64,000 nucleotides of DNA from assembly GCF_014851395.1 (NCBI RefSeq), contig NW_024041373.1, forward strand, positions 20,840,750 through 20,904,749. The letters are read 5' to 3'. The notes beneath the pieces are model-generated. The model was not told where the DNA came from. It worked only from the letters and a program-made list of their open reading frames with translations, and did not search any database. Of this stretch, positions 46,801 through 54,509 are shown piece by piece; the first letter of the stretch is position 1, and the number at the start of each line of letters is the position of its first letter. This DNA comes from Micropterus salmoides. Lineage: Eukaryota > Chordata > Actinopteri > Centrarchiformes > Centrarchidae. A program made the position numbers and the translations under genes.

Positions 46801-49800
46801 CTTCTAGCAGTAAGGTTTCAGATTGCAACCAACAGTATATGCTTTACAAATTTATGGCTGAAAATAAGTTACAACTATGTCAGGTAGTTATAAACTGGTC
46901 GGTGTTTGCAGGCAAGCTAACATTATCTAGTTTTAACCAACTAAAACTCAGAATCGCACTGTGTTTCACATGTTTTGCAGTAATGTCGCACTAGGGATGA
47001 AATGGTATGAAAATTTCATATCACGATTATAGTGACCAAAATTATCACGGTTATCAGTATTATCACAGTATTGTAAAACTGTGCCAAAAAATATTAAAAT
47101 GTAATGATACACACACTGAAACCATTTCAACAAGTTTTATATTGAAAACTAAAAATACAATTGCCATTTTGTTTGCATAAAAAATAAAATAACAGCAAAT
47201 ACCTATACATATAAAAATGTGCACTATCAAGATTTTATATTTATATTATATAGGTACCCCGTGCACAATTACATGAAAACAAATGAAAAAAAGTCTTTAG
47301 AAGACAGTGATAGTAACTGCAATAAAAAACTGACATAAATACAGAGGAGTCTGTGGCGTTTCTAGATATGCTGGTTGGTTGACTAAACAGCGTAACGTCT
47401 TATCATGCGCTGTGGACGATTAGACTCTGCCGACACACGACGCACACAGCAACAGAACAACATGTAGCGTTTTTACAAGAGCAGCTAACACTGAGAGTTT
47501 CAGTTTGCACGCTGTTAGCAAGTCAAAGAGACAAACCAAAGCTAAAAGTTAACTGACCCTGCATTCACTACATGGTTATTTTCTTCAGTCAAGTTTCCCT
47601 CAGCACTCTCATAAAAACTAAAATACGACCGGACGTCAGAGTGACTGAAAAATCTCCGCACTGTTGTCTTCCGGGAGACGCTGGACAGTGTTTGCCGTGA
47701 GATTATAACAGCGCGGTTAACCATACCCGGTACTCGGTAATAATAACTGTCGGGAATTTTACCATGGTTTACCGTTAAACCGGTAATTGTTTCATCCCTA
47801 TGTCGCACACATAAACATCATAGCTACTGGCTCTGTCCAAAGTAAAAAAACATTAGCATTTAATTATATTTACTAGTGGTACACTTCAGACAGTCAGTGT
47901 ATTAAAAGGCATATATTTCCTACTAGAGCTGAAAGGATTGGTCCATTAATTGATTAGCAGATCGACAAAAAATGAATCAGCAGCACTGGTTCCAGCTTCT
48001 CAAAATGTCAATATTTGCTATTTTTCTTTTCCTCTATGATTACAGTATACAATTAATATCTTTGGGTTTTGGAAGCAAAAGCAAAGTGAGCTATTTAAAT
48101 ATGTCACCTTGTGATTTAGGAAATTGTGGTGGACATTTTATAAACCAAACGATTTGTTGATTAATTGAGAAAGCCATAGACAGATTAATTGACAAAGAGA
48201 AGTTTTAATTTCTACCTGGTTCATCTGATGTGCTTGTAGACATTCTTGAATTAAAGATAAAAAAAAAAATGTGTCAGTGAGTGTCCCACTACTGCACAAA
48301 GACTTGCTGTGCCACGCTGCCCCTGAGCAAGGCACCAAAACCAGCAGCTGCTGTGTGGCTCCTACAGCTGCCTCACTGTGGCTGCCGGGAGAGAGCAGTG
48401 AATGAAACATTGTTTTCAGGCAGTGAATGGTGAATGTGCTGCTTCTCTCACACCACTTCATCTGAAGTGGTGGCAGCTTGTGGACTGGGTCCGTAGTGAG
48501 TGCTCTGTGACTGCGTTTTTCGATCAAATGCCGGTGTCAGATCTCCAGAACAAGCCTTAGAAAATTGTCTTCAGTACCCTATGTGGTTATTTGTTTTGAT
48601 GTTAAGGCTGGGAGGGATAATTTGCCTTGTGGAACACCAAATTCTTTCTGTGTCACATTTTCTTTTACTATCATACCATGAGTCAAGTGGTAGAGATCTG
48701 TGTGAGTGTGTGAGTCACCGGAGATCTTGTCTGCTGCTGTGGTGAAGTTTTAGAGACTGAGGGTGAGTGTGTGTGTGTTAATGGGTCACGACATACACCA
48801 TGTTACATCTAGTTTATTTATCCATCCTCTCTTTCTCTCCTCGTTTTTTTTCTCTACTTTTTAAACCCTCCCCACCACCCAATACCCTCTAACCCCCTCT
48901 TTGCCTTTCCTCACACAAGGCCCTTATCTAGTTGGGCTGCTTTCTATTTCCATCCACACATCACATGCAAAACAGCTGTGAAGAACAGCCTGTATATTTA
49001 GCTGTATTGTGAGTGCGCCGGGGGGCTGTGGCTAGCTTAGCCCATTAATGCCGCACAATGGGGACTTTGACAAGAGACAGCAAGAGGAAGGAAAGATCCT
49101 CCATGGCGGGACAAAAATAGACAGCTCAGTGTGTTGCATTGTGGGCTAGGCAAGTGTGACTGAGCTACGATAGACAGAGAGGCTACCGTGTGTGTTTCGA
49201 GTGTTTACATAAAGGCTTTAACTGAAGCTTCATTGTTTTATCGACTTTGAATGTGTGTCAATGTTTATTGTAGATTAATTCCGTCGGTTAAATCTCCAAC
49301 TGATGCTTCCTGTTGCGAGTAGAGCTGCAACTAACAAATGCTTTCATTGTTGATTTATCTGTCCATTATATTCTGGATCAGTCGATAATCTATATCTATA
49401 AATGTTAGAAAACTGACTAAAAAGTGACTATAGCAATTTTCAAAAGTTCAAGGTCTTGAAATTGCTTTTTTGTCTGAACAGTCCAAAACACCAAAGATGT
49501 ACAGATCACTATAAATCCTCAAAACTGAGACCCTAGATTATGTTCTGTGATGTATCTTGCTGGAACAGTTCATTGATTATCAAAATAGTAGCTGATTTAT
49601 CTTCCATTTACCAAATAATTGATTAATCAACTGGTAGTTTCATCTTAAGAATGGAGAGATTAATGCATGCAGAGCTGTGGTTCAAATCTTTTGTGTGTTG
49701 TGACCCCTTATTAACAATTTCAGTTTAGTCCTGCACTTTTATAAAGTTGGGGGACTTGCAAGTGACTTATTTTAAAAAAGAATGCTCTAAATTGAAGCAG

Positions 49801-52800
49801 CAGAGACCTCACTTTTACTCTTTAGTATGTATTTAATATATTTAGTATAATATTTAGTATCCAGAAACATTGGATCCCACATAGTAATTCAGCTCAATTG
49901 CGTCTTTCATCAGAGTCAGAAGGAGCTTTATTGCCAAGTAGTGTTTTACACATATGAGGAATTTGCTTTGGTGATAAGGTGCTACACGTAGACAAACATA
50001 CAGTTGACATAAATAAATGGAGAAATATATAAATATGGAATAAACAATGCTATGCAAAGTTATATAAGAATAATAAAAAGAATAGAAAAAAAAATACAAC
50101 TATTTGCAGAGAAATAACAACGTCGCAGATATTTACATGTGCATTATTCCAGGTTTGTGTTGTGCAGACGTATTGCAACAGAAGAGAATATTGTGTACAT
50201 AAATATATAAATTGACAGTATAAAAATGTAGAACAACAATGATTAACAATTAACAACAAATATGTGCAATGTGCCAGGTTTGTGCCTGATACAAAATAAA
50301 ATGAAATAATATTTATATGTGCAGAGACATTTGTATTATTTGAAAGGGGGGAGTGTCAGTGGGGGACCTGGGGCTTGTTAATGAGGCTAGCTGCAGATGG
50401 GAAGAAGCTGTTTTTGTGGCGAGAGGTTTTGGTTCTGATTGACCGCAGCCACTTGCCAGAGGGGAGAGTCTGAAACAGTTTGTGTCCAGGGTGGGAGGGG
50501 TCAGCTACAATCTTTCCTGCTCGCTTTAGAGTCCTGGGGGCGTACAGGTCCTGAAGTGATTAGACCTTTCCATTTCAAACCTGGCGTCCCCAGTTTGCAA
50601 TGCAGGGTTGCTGTTTTGTAGTCTCTAAGCCCAAGCTGAAGTGACTTTGGAAAGCTCCTCCAGAGCCACACAAGATATCATGCAACAACAAGTAGCCTGA
50701 CCGTCATGTGTAAAATCAGACCTCTTTAGGTTGTTTCATTATCAGTTGCCTTGAGGCTTTAAAAGTATTTTGCATGAAAAAGTAGAACTTAAAAAATCTG
50801 TCTAAAAGTTATACTACATACATTTTTTTTTACAATACCCCAATATTACTAGTATAGGTGATATGTGTATGAAATGCATGTTATTAGGGGTTAATATGCA
50901 AAACAATAATGTTAGAAAAATGTCCAGTTAACACATGTAGCCTATGAAGATTCTCAGTCATCCAGGTCATAGTTATCCAACGAAGGTTAAAATCAAGGGC
51001 AACTGGACTTGGTTGAAGCTACTGGAAGACGTTTCATCCCTCATCCAAAGGACTTCTTCAGTTCTGACTGACTGGCAGGGAAACTCAGCTATTTAACCTC
51101 AGTGGGGTCGTTGACCAGGGTCATCGATACTGCTGGTTCGTTAGTGTTCCTGGTTGCTGTGACGACAGTCGTTACAGTCGTTAAGACTACCGGTGGCCAA
51201 GACTGAACGACCATTGTTGGTATCTTCACCTGAAGCCAATAGGTTACGTTTGTTGAGTTTCCTGGGAAGTGATGAAAGGACAGCATTGTAAATGGGGGAT
51301 AAGTGGTGGCGTAGACCCCCTCCCCTGTTCAATGACGGCTTCTCAACCCTGGTGTAGATGCTTCCTTGACACCTCTTTCAAAGCATCCATCTTCTCTGTC
51401 TAAAATGTGCACCTGGTGGTCCTCAATGAGTGTCCTCTGTCCTTCAGATGTAAGTAGACTGCAGAGTCTTGACCTGAGGAGTTGGCCCTTGTTGAGCCAT
51501 GCGTTTGTGTAGTGGTTGTTTTAACACATGTAACATGTACAAAAACATTTATTTAGTTTTGATGGATTTTAATTGTTCTCAGCTATATGCATGCATCCTG
51601 ATCCATGTGGGGCCAGAGTATCTGATGATACTGAATCCTATATTTAAATCACAATTCTCCTTTATCTATGCTGTTCTACATTGTGTAGATTTAGCTTAAT
51701 GTAAGCCTACATTAAAAAGTAAATCTACTGTTGGAAGAGCTCCGCAGACAGTAAATGTGGCCTGCATCACAGCCTTATTTTAATGGTATCCCTTGGTTTT
51801 TGTTTGTTGCCCTGTAGCATTTTGAATTATATCAGTGGAGAGTGAAGTTAGGAACAGCTTTAGATGAGAGTGTAAAATGCTGGAACGCCGGAATATATAA
51901 AGTGTTTATTAACCCAAAGCGGCTATGCTTGCTGACAGTCACTGGTGCATGCTGTCAGTGTGTAGATATAATTAATTAAAACTCCTGGCTGACACTTATT
52001 TGCTCCGTGGTTCACCTGCTCACAATGCTGTGCATTATGAAGCCATTCCAGGGTTTTAACAGAGTGCATTTGGGTATTTTGACAGCTGGTGTTCCCATGG
52101 AACAACAGACAAAGTCAATCAGCATTGACACTGATTTTGTCTCTAGTGTTCTAGAGTTTTTTTCCCTTTCTTATTGGTCACAACCAATGTTTCGGTGCAG
52201 CCGTAAGTTGATATTAACAACAACCTTAATGTCAAATATGAAGATAAAAGAGGATGGAAATGAATTCTAATGTTACTGGAACTTGCCATCCTCAAGTTAA
52301 TCTAATGATAACTCCAAATGTATCCATTGAAAGTGCCAGAAAGACATCCAGGGGTTTGTTTTGGCATGCATAATCCGCCCTTGTCTCCAATCCAGGAACG
52401 AAGACAGGATGGAGAGGAGTGAACGACAGACCTGCACCAAGATGGACAGTATTGAAGCTGCTGAAGAACAGTATGTCCATCCATCCTCCCTCCAGTCTTG
52501 AATTCTGCATCAGTGTGATTATGTGTATTTGTGTCACTCTCACACACTTGCATGTCTTCCTTTATTTTTTATGTCCGAATGTAGACACCCCACTCTAGAG
52601 GAGTTGCTGTCGTGGTCACGGAGCTTTGAGATTATGCTGCGCTCGTTGAAGGGCCGGGAAGTCTTCCAGGAATTCCTGCGCTCAGAGTACAGCGAGGACA
52701 ACCTGCTTTTCTGGTTGGCCTGCGAAGAGCTGAAAAAGGAGATGGACCCCACGGTGGTGGAGGAGAAGGCCAGGATCATATACGAAGACTACGTGTCCAT

Positions 52801-53606
52801 ATTGTCACCCAAAGAGGTACCGGCTGTATATGTGTTAATTCAACATAAGTGAGCCGCCATAGAAGTAGAGAAAGACATGACCATATCACATGAAATCAAG
52901 ACTTTACACTTTCTAGATACTCAATGACAGCAGCCAGCTTTTAGCCATGTTAGAACCGCGGCTCTAGGGGCCGCAGTGTCGGCCTGTCGTTCCGTCAGTC
53001 CACCATTTTGGTCCAGACTGAAATATCTCAGCAACTATTGGATGGATTGCTGTGAAATGTGGTACAGACATTCATAGTCCTCATATAATGAATCCTAATG
53101 ACTTTCTTGTAGTGTGACCACGAGGTTGACATTTGTGGTTTTGAGTGAGACATTCATGTCCGCTGTACTTAAGTACAGCCTCACAAGGCCACAAGCCTGG
53201 CTGTAGAATCTTAGTCTTGCTAAGAACCCAAATAGTTATTTGACAGGTTGTTTACCAGCTTAGTCAAATTTAAATGTTAATGTTTAGCACATCTTCCAGT
53301 AGAAGCTGTGTAATCCCTTAATAAAGCCACTACTCTACAAACCACATAAAAAGTCACTGTTTCTAAATCAAATTTATTATATATATATATATACTCTTAT
53401 ATATATCCTTGCCTCAGGTGAGTCTGGACTCACGGGTCAGAGAAGGAATAAACCAGACCCTGGCGGAGCCCAGCAATCTGATGTATGAGGAGGCCCAGTT
53501 CCAGATCTATACCCTGATGCACCGCGACTCCTACCCCCGTTTCCTCAACTCCTCCGTTTACAGAGACCTCCTGGCCAACAGGAGGCGCACCTGCCTCGAC
53601 ACCTAG
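35314..53606 (+). CDS. rgs19: RGS protein of the RZ/A subfamily (RGS19-like), spliced
   Basis: Join 35314-35316, 40365-40495, 52396-52470, 52585-52816, 53418-53606; 209 residues, against about 210-217 for mammalian RGS17/RGS19. RGS proteins speed GTP hydrolysis on G-alpha subunits; the RZ group acts on Gi/o/z at membranes. A cysteine string (residues 33-43, seven Cys) is the expected palmitoylation site. The RGS box spans about 84-200 with EYSEDNLLFWLACEELKKE (104-122), YEDYVSILSPKEVSLDSRVR (136-155) and IYTLMHRDSYPRFLNS (177-192); N109, D184 and R188 occupy expected G-alpha contact positions. YEDYVSILSPKEV and VREGIN favour RGS19 over RGS17/RGS20 (YEDYI, VREVIN), but TKMDSIE resembles RGS17, so paralogue choice is moderate. 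The C-terminus NRRRTCLDT lacks the usual SSSEA-like end. An alternative start is M at 40389. Confidence 0.85.
35320..37780 (+). other. intron sequence
   Basis: Non-coding, with a C12 run at 35811-35822 and no recognised element. A diverged block at 36995-37070 (GGTAAGAAGTGAACCATCGT) may be a transposon end but cannot be assigned. Confidence 0.45.
37786..37815. repeat. (TG)n microsatellite
   Basis: Pure TG run directly upstream of a possible alternative first exon. Confidence 0.96.
37816..37934 (+). promoter_or_regulatory. rgs19: putative alternative first exon, start MTLE
   Basis: Ends GAACCATGACTCTAGAG|GTAAGA, with the intron starting at 37935. The ATG at 37923 sits in good start context (ACC before it). 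It encodes four codons that end in phase 0, so splicing to 40365 gives MTLEPRSVSGVEMRKRQ in frame. There is no polypyrimidine acceptor upstream, only the TG repeat, so it would be a first exon with its own promoter. Supported by frame and donor only. Confidence 0.45.
38386..39090. mobile_element. 705-bp non-autonomous hAT-like element
   Basis: Left end AGCCCCATCCACACTACTGC with GTTTTCG; right end, read inversely, AGGCCCCATCCACACTACTC with CGTTTTAG. This inverted end belongs to a familiar fish element group. The interior repeats AAAACG words and has no transposase frame. A clear 8-bp target duplication was not found, perhaps because the right flank is itself tandemly duplicated. Confidence 0.8.
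39090..39139. repeat. 25-bp tandem duplication at transposon edge
   Basis: The unit TAAAAGTGGCTCTTCACACC TCTTC occurs twice without mismatch, starting at the last base of the hAT-like element. Confidence 0.95.
39560..39700 (+). repeat. dispersed 'TGTTAGCAT' family, fragment
   Basis: GCATGTTAGCATTGTCATTG, TTAGCATGCTGACGTTAGCA and GCAAAGCACCACTGTGGTAA match the copy at 29430-29500. Confidence 0.65.
40365..40495 (+). CDS. rgs19: RGS coding exon: N-terminus and cysteine string
   Basis: Acceptor CATTGTGAAG, donor CTCTG|GTAAG. Encodes PRSVSGVEMRKRQAAHIEAP, a Pro/Gln-rich linker, and NTCCLCWCGCCKCL with a split Trp codon. MRKRQ and the cysteine string are hallmarks of RGS17/19/20. Ends in phase 2. 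Confidence 0.85.
40690..41030 (+). repeat. dispersed teleost repeat, copy B
   Basis: Same family as 4640-5125, with CTCTCACTGCTCT, GCAGCTGTTTACTGTGAAAA, GGAGTTGGTAGAGACCAAAA and GATGTGTAAATAAGCA in the same order. Non-coding, within the RGS intron. Confidence 0.6.
41035..41860 (+). other. intron sequence
   Basis: No recognised element or exon in this part of the long third intron. Confidence 0.4.
41862..42010 (+). repeat. dispersed repeat, 'GTCTTAAAAAGTCTTAAAA' type
   Basis: GTGTCCGCAGGGTCTTAAAA followed by AGTCTTAAAAGG, then GAAAATTAAGGCC and AAAAAGTCTTAATT, a frequent fish repeat with internal AGTCTTAAAA units. Confidence 0.55.
42249..43100 (+). pseudogene. LINE reverse transcriptase, inactive
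   Basis: Motifs in order: PIITKCLEQLVLAHLKS, CQFAYHKNRRTEDAVSIALH, MLFIDFSSAFNTVIPSKLIT, SICSWLLDFLTNRSQ, LNTGVLQGCVMS, then the catalytic box as FAND (codons 42783-42794) instead of FADD. About 25 codons are missing after TTVIAP. A short out-of-frame stretch containing KTKKTKELIVDFRR follows, and the frame recovers at VERVTSFKFLGIHISQDLAW. It ends abruptly at HCTIESRRW with the usual ..WYG.C.. block deleted. The catalytic Asp-to-Asn change, deletions and frame changes make it non-functional. Assigned to the Rex/jockey/CR1 supergroup by motif pattern. Confidence 0.9.
43094..43378 (+). pseudogene. LINE polymerase C-terminal block
   Basis: AQRITGASLPAIKDIYRKRC, CHPAHRLFALLPSGRRYRSL and NSFFPTAVSLLNS are the standard end of this LINE class. 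It lies in a different frame from the upstream reverse transcriptase because of the small deletion near 43095. Confidence 0.9.
43683..45493. mobile_element. 1811-bp non-autonomous hAT-like element
   Basis: Ends TAGTGCTGGGCAACGAGT and, inversely, TAGGGCTGGGCATG, with perfect 8-bp target duplications ATTTATAT at 43675-43682 and 45494-45501. Subterminal AATCGCGATTAATCGC words lie at the left end, and AATGTGCGATTAAAAAAC at the right. No transposase frame: interior open frames at 44082-44282 and 44776-45012 match nothing. A (TAA)n run lies at 45392-45409. Confidence 0.9.
45650..46040 (+). other. intron sequence with a MITE-like word
   Basis: Includes TTCAAAACATGGTCGGACT at 45779-45797, nearly identical to the loop end of the MITE at 14686-14900 (TTCAAAACATAGTCGGACTT). 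It may be a remnant of the same family, since GC-rich words surround it; no arms are visible. Confidence 0.4.
46048..46091. repeat. 44-bp palindrome with 2-nt spacer
   Basis: The 21-base arm TTCAACATTTGGAAAGTTTG+A is followed by CA and its exact reverse complement. Arms of this length with such a short loop are unstable in genomes, so it is probably recent. A partial copy of the arm (TTCAACATT) lies directly upstream. Confidence 0.95.
46100..46770 (+). other. intron sequence
   Basis: AT-rich, no recognised element or exon. Confidence 0.4.
46775..46840 (+). repeat. dispersed repeat fragment
   Basis: GTGTGTTGTGTAGTATTTAG TGGCTTCTAGCAGTAAGGTT and CAGATTGCAACCAA resemble a common fish repeat with TGTAGGATTTAGTGGCATCT. 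Only one end is preserved. Confidence 0.5.
46992..47800. mobile_element. 809-bp non-autonomous hAT-like element
   Basis: Left end TAGGGATGAAATGGTATG; right end, inversely, TAGGGATGAAACAATTACCG. The perfect 8-bp target duplication TGTCGCAC lies at 46984-46991 and 47801-47808. Subterminal regions are rich in TATCACGGTTATCAG on the left and GGTTTACCGTTAAACCGG on the right. No transposase frame; a minus-strand open frame at 47542-47808 spans the right end and is chance. Confidence 0.92.
47924..48205. mobile_element. hAT-like MITE, copy 2 of the 34328 family
   Basis: Starts TAGAGCTGAAAGGATTGGTC and TTAATTGATTAGCAGATCGA; ends with GATTAATTGAGAAAGCCATA and GACAGATTAATTGAC. The interior has CACTGGTTCCAGCTTCTCAA and CTTTGGGTTTTGGA, standard for this fish MITE. 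Non-coding. Confidence 0.75.
48270..48430 (+). repeat. dispersed repeat fragment
   Basis: GCCCCTGAGCAAGGCACCAA followed by CTGTGTGGCT and CACTGTGGCTGCC resembles part of a fish repeat with TGAGCAAGGCACTTAACCCC. Short and diverged. Confidence 0.4.
48435..49315 (+). other. intron sequence
   Basis: No exon or element recognised. An 81-residue frame at 48500-48745 has no family motif. Confidence 0.4.
49319..49647. mobile_element. hAT-like MITE, copy 3 of the 34328 family
   Basis: Starts TAGAGCTGCAACTAACAAAT; ends AATTGATTAATCAACTGGTA with GTTTCATCTTA. Internal landmark CAGTCGATAATCTATATCTA. Non-coding, moderately diverged. Confidence 0.75.
49905..50560 (-). mobile_element. LINE C-terminus and 3' end, minus strand
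   Basis: The minus strand carries an uninterrupted C-terminal LINE block from about 50552 to a stop near 50355: TLKRAGKIVADPSHPGHKLF, QTLPSGKWLRSIRTKTSRHK and NSFFPSAASLINK. The AT-rich 3' UTR follows and ends at 49910 with GGCAATAAAGCTCCTTCTGA CTCTG, which resembles a LINE 3' end. 5'-truncated. It is related to, but distinct from, the LINE at 42200, and sits in antisense orientation within the RGS intron. Confidence 0.85.
50939..51500 (-). mobile_element. Penelope-like element 3' end (GIY-YIG region)
   Basis: Minus-strand translation contains KRTEDTHRGPPGAHFRQRRW, then after a stop YTRVEKPSLNRGGGLRHHLS and PIYNAVLSSLPRKLN. This matches the C-terminal endonuclease region of fish Penelope-like elements (..VKLEKPSLNRGGGLRH.LSP.YNAVLSSLPR). 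The downstream part carries the usual 3' segment: GATGAGGGATGAAACGTCTT, then CAAGTCCAGTTGCCCTTGAT, ending at CTGAGAATCTTCATAGGC near 50939. Stops and frame changes show it is dead. Confidence 0.85.
51505..52390 (+). other. intron sequence
   Basis: No exon or element recognised immediately upstream of the second coding exon. Confidence 0.4.
52396..52470 (+). CDS. rgs19: RGS coding exon: linker
   Basis: Acceptor TCTCCAATCCAG, donor GAACA|GTATGT; 75 nt. Encodes NEDRMERSERQTCTKMDSIE and AAEE, the hydrophilic linker between cysteine string and RGS box. The Trp formed at the junction followed by N-x-x-R recalls RGS19, while TKMDSIE recalls RGS17. Confidence 0.8.
52585..52816 (+). CDS. rgs19: RGS coding exon: first half of RGS box
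   Basis: Acceptor CCGAATGTAG, donor AAAGAG|GTACCG; 232 nt. Encodes HPTLEELLSWSRSFEIMLRS, then FLRSEYSEDNLLFWLACEEL and IIYEDYVSILSPKE, helices 1-5 of the RGS fold. No stops, with perfect phase to neighbours. Confidence 0.95.
52965..53215 (+). repeat. dispersed 'TGTTAGCAT' family, well-preserved plus copy
   Basis: TGGTCCAGACTGAAATATCT, CAACTATTGGATGGATTGCT, CACGAGGTTGACATTTGTGG and AAGTACAGCCTCACAAGGCC identify the family seen in seven or eight places in this window. It lies inside the 600-bp last intron of the RGS gene. Confidence 0.7.
53378..53393. repeat. (AT)n run next to splice acceptor
   Basis: Short AT dinucleotide run that ends about 25 bp before the acceptor at 53417; the last intron thus has a weak pyrimidine tract. 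Confidence 0.85.
53418..53606 (+). CDS. rgs19: RGS last coding exon
   Basis: Acceptor CCTTGCCTCAG; encodes VSLDSRVREGINQTLAEPSN, MYEEAQFQIYTLMHRDSYPR and FLNSSVYRDLL, completing the RGS fold, then NRRRTCLDT and TAG. Phase 0. The end is basic then acidic and lacks the Ser-Ser-Glu-Ala type tail seen in mammalian RZ proteins. Confidence 0.95.
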   Translation: MSLDSRVREGINQTLAEPSNLMYEEAQFQIYTLMHRDSYPRFLNSSVYRDLLANRRRTCLDT

Positions 53607-54466
53607 ACTCCTCCACCCTCCCTCATCGCCATCGTACGCCAACGAGACTACTACTTAAACTTCAAATACTACTATGGTGCCAGAAGTCGGGTTTGGAAAA
53701 TCTCTCCCTCTTTTTTGATTGAAAAGACTGTATGACATCCAAGATAGCTGGTTGTTTTTTATTTATATTTTTTAAGCAATTTATATCCAGTTCTCCACTG
53801 GAGCCAGGTCGGCCTTTGCTGGTTGGTTATTGGTCAATTTCGGACCATTAATACTGGCCAGTGATTGTTTTGCTAGCATTTTGTGCTGTTTGTTACAGTT
53901 GACTGGCCAAACCGCCTGTCAGCTATCTGTTGAAGTGGCCAACCTGATGGCTGGCTGTTGGTTAACTGTGGACAAGGACTCCCCAGGCGGAGGGGACAGA
54001 AACAGAGAGAGAGAGAGAGACAGACAGAAAGGACAAGCCAACTGTTCCTGTACTGTAATATTTAAACCTCATGCTTTCTACCCTCACTTTAATATTCTCC
54101 AACTCACTCTCTTTCATATTTTTTGGTTTTTCTAATTCTGTCCCATTCCTCAGATGTTTTGTTTTTCATTTCTTTATTGTCCAAACTTGACACCTAGTTG
54201 TTGGTGGGGGTTGGGCCGTCTCTGCCCATTTAACCAGTAGAAGCACTGGCTCTGCATATAACTCTCTCTCTCTCAACAGTAGCTTGACAATGTAAGCCGC
54301 GGACTGCAACTATTTTTTGAATATTGAGATGTATGAAGACAAGGGACATGTCTCTCTGTCTGGCTGTCTATGTTCAGTGAAGGGAAAAGGTACACTTCTG
54401 CCAATTTAAAGCTTACTGCAGTTTTTTATTGAGGAGATTTGATGGCTTCTGCAGCAGCAGCACATA

Positions 54467-54509
54467 CCCATCCATCCATCCATCCACCTGTCCTTCCATC
54501 CGTCCGTCC
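54467..54509. repeat. CATC/CGTC microsatellite
   Basis: CCATCCATCCATCCA followed by diverged CTTCCATCCGTCCGTCC units. Confidence 0.9.
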
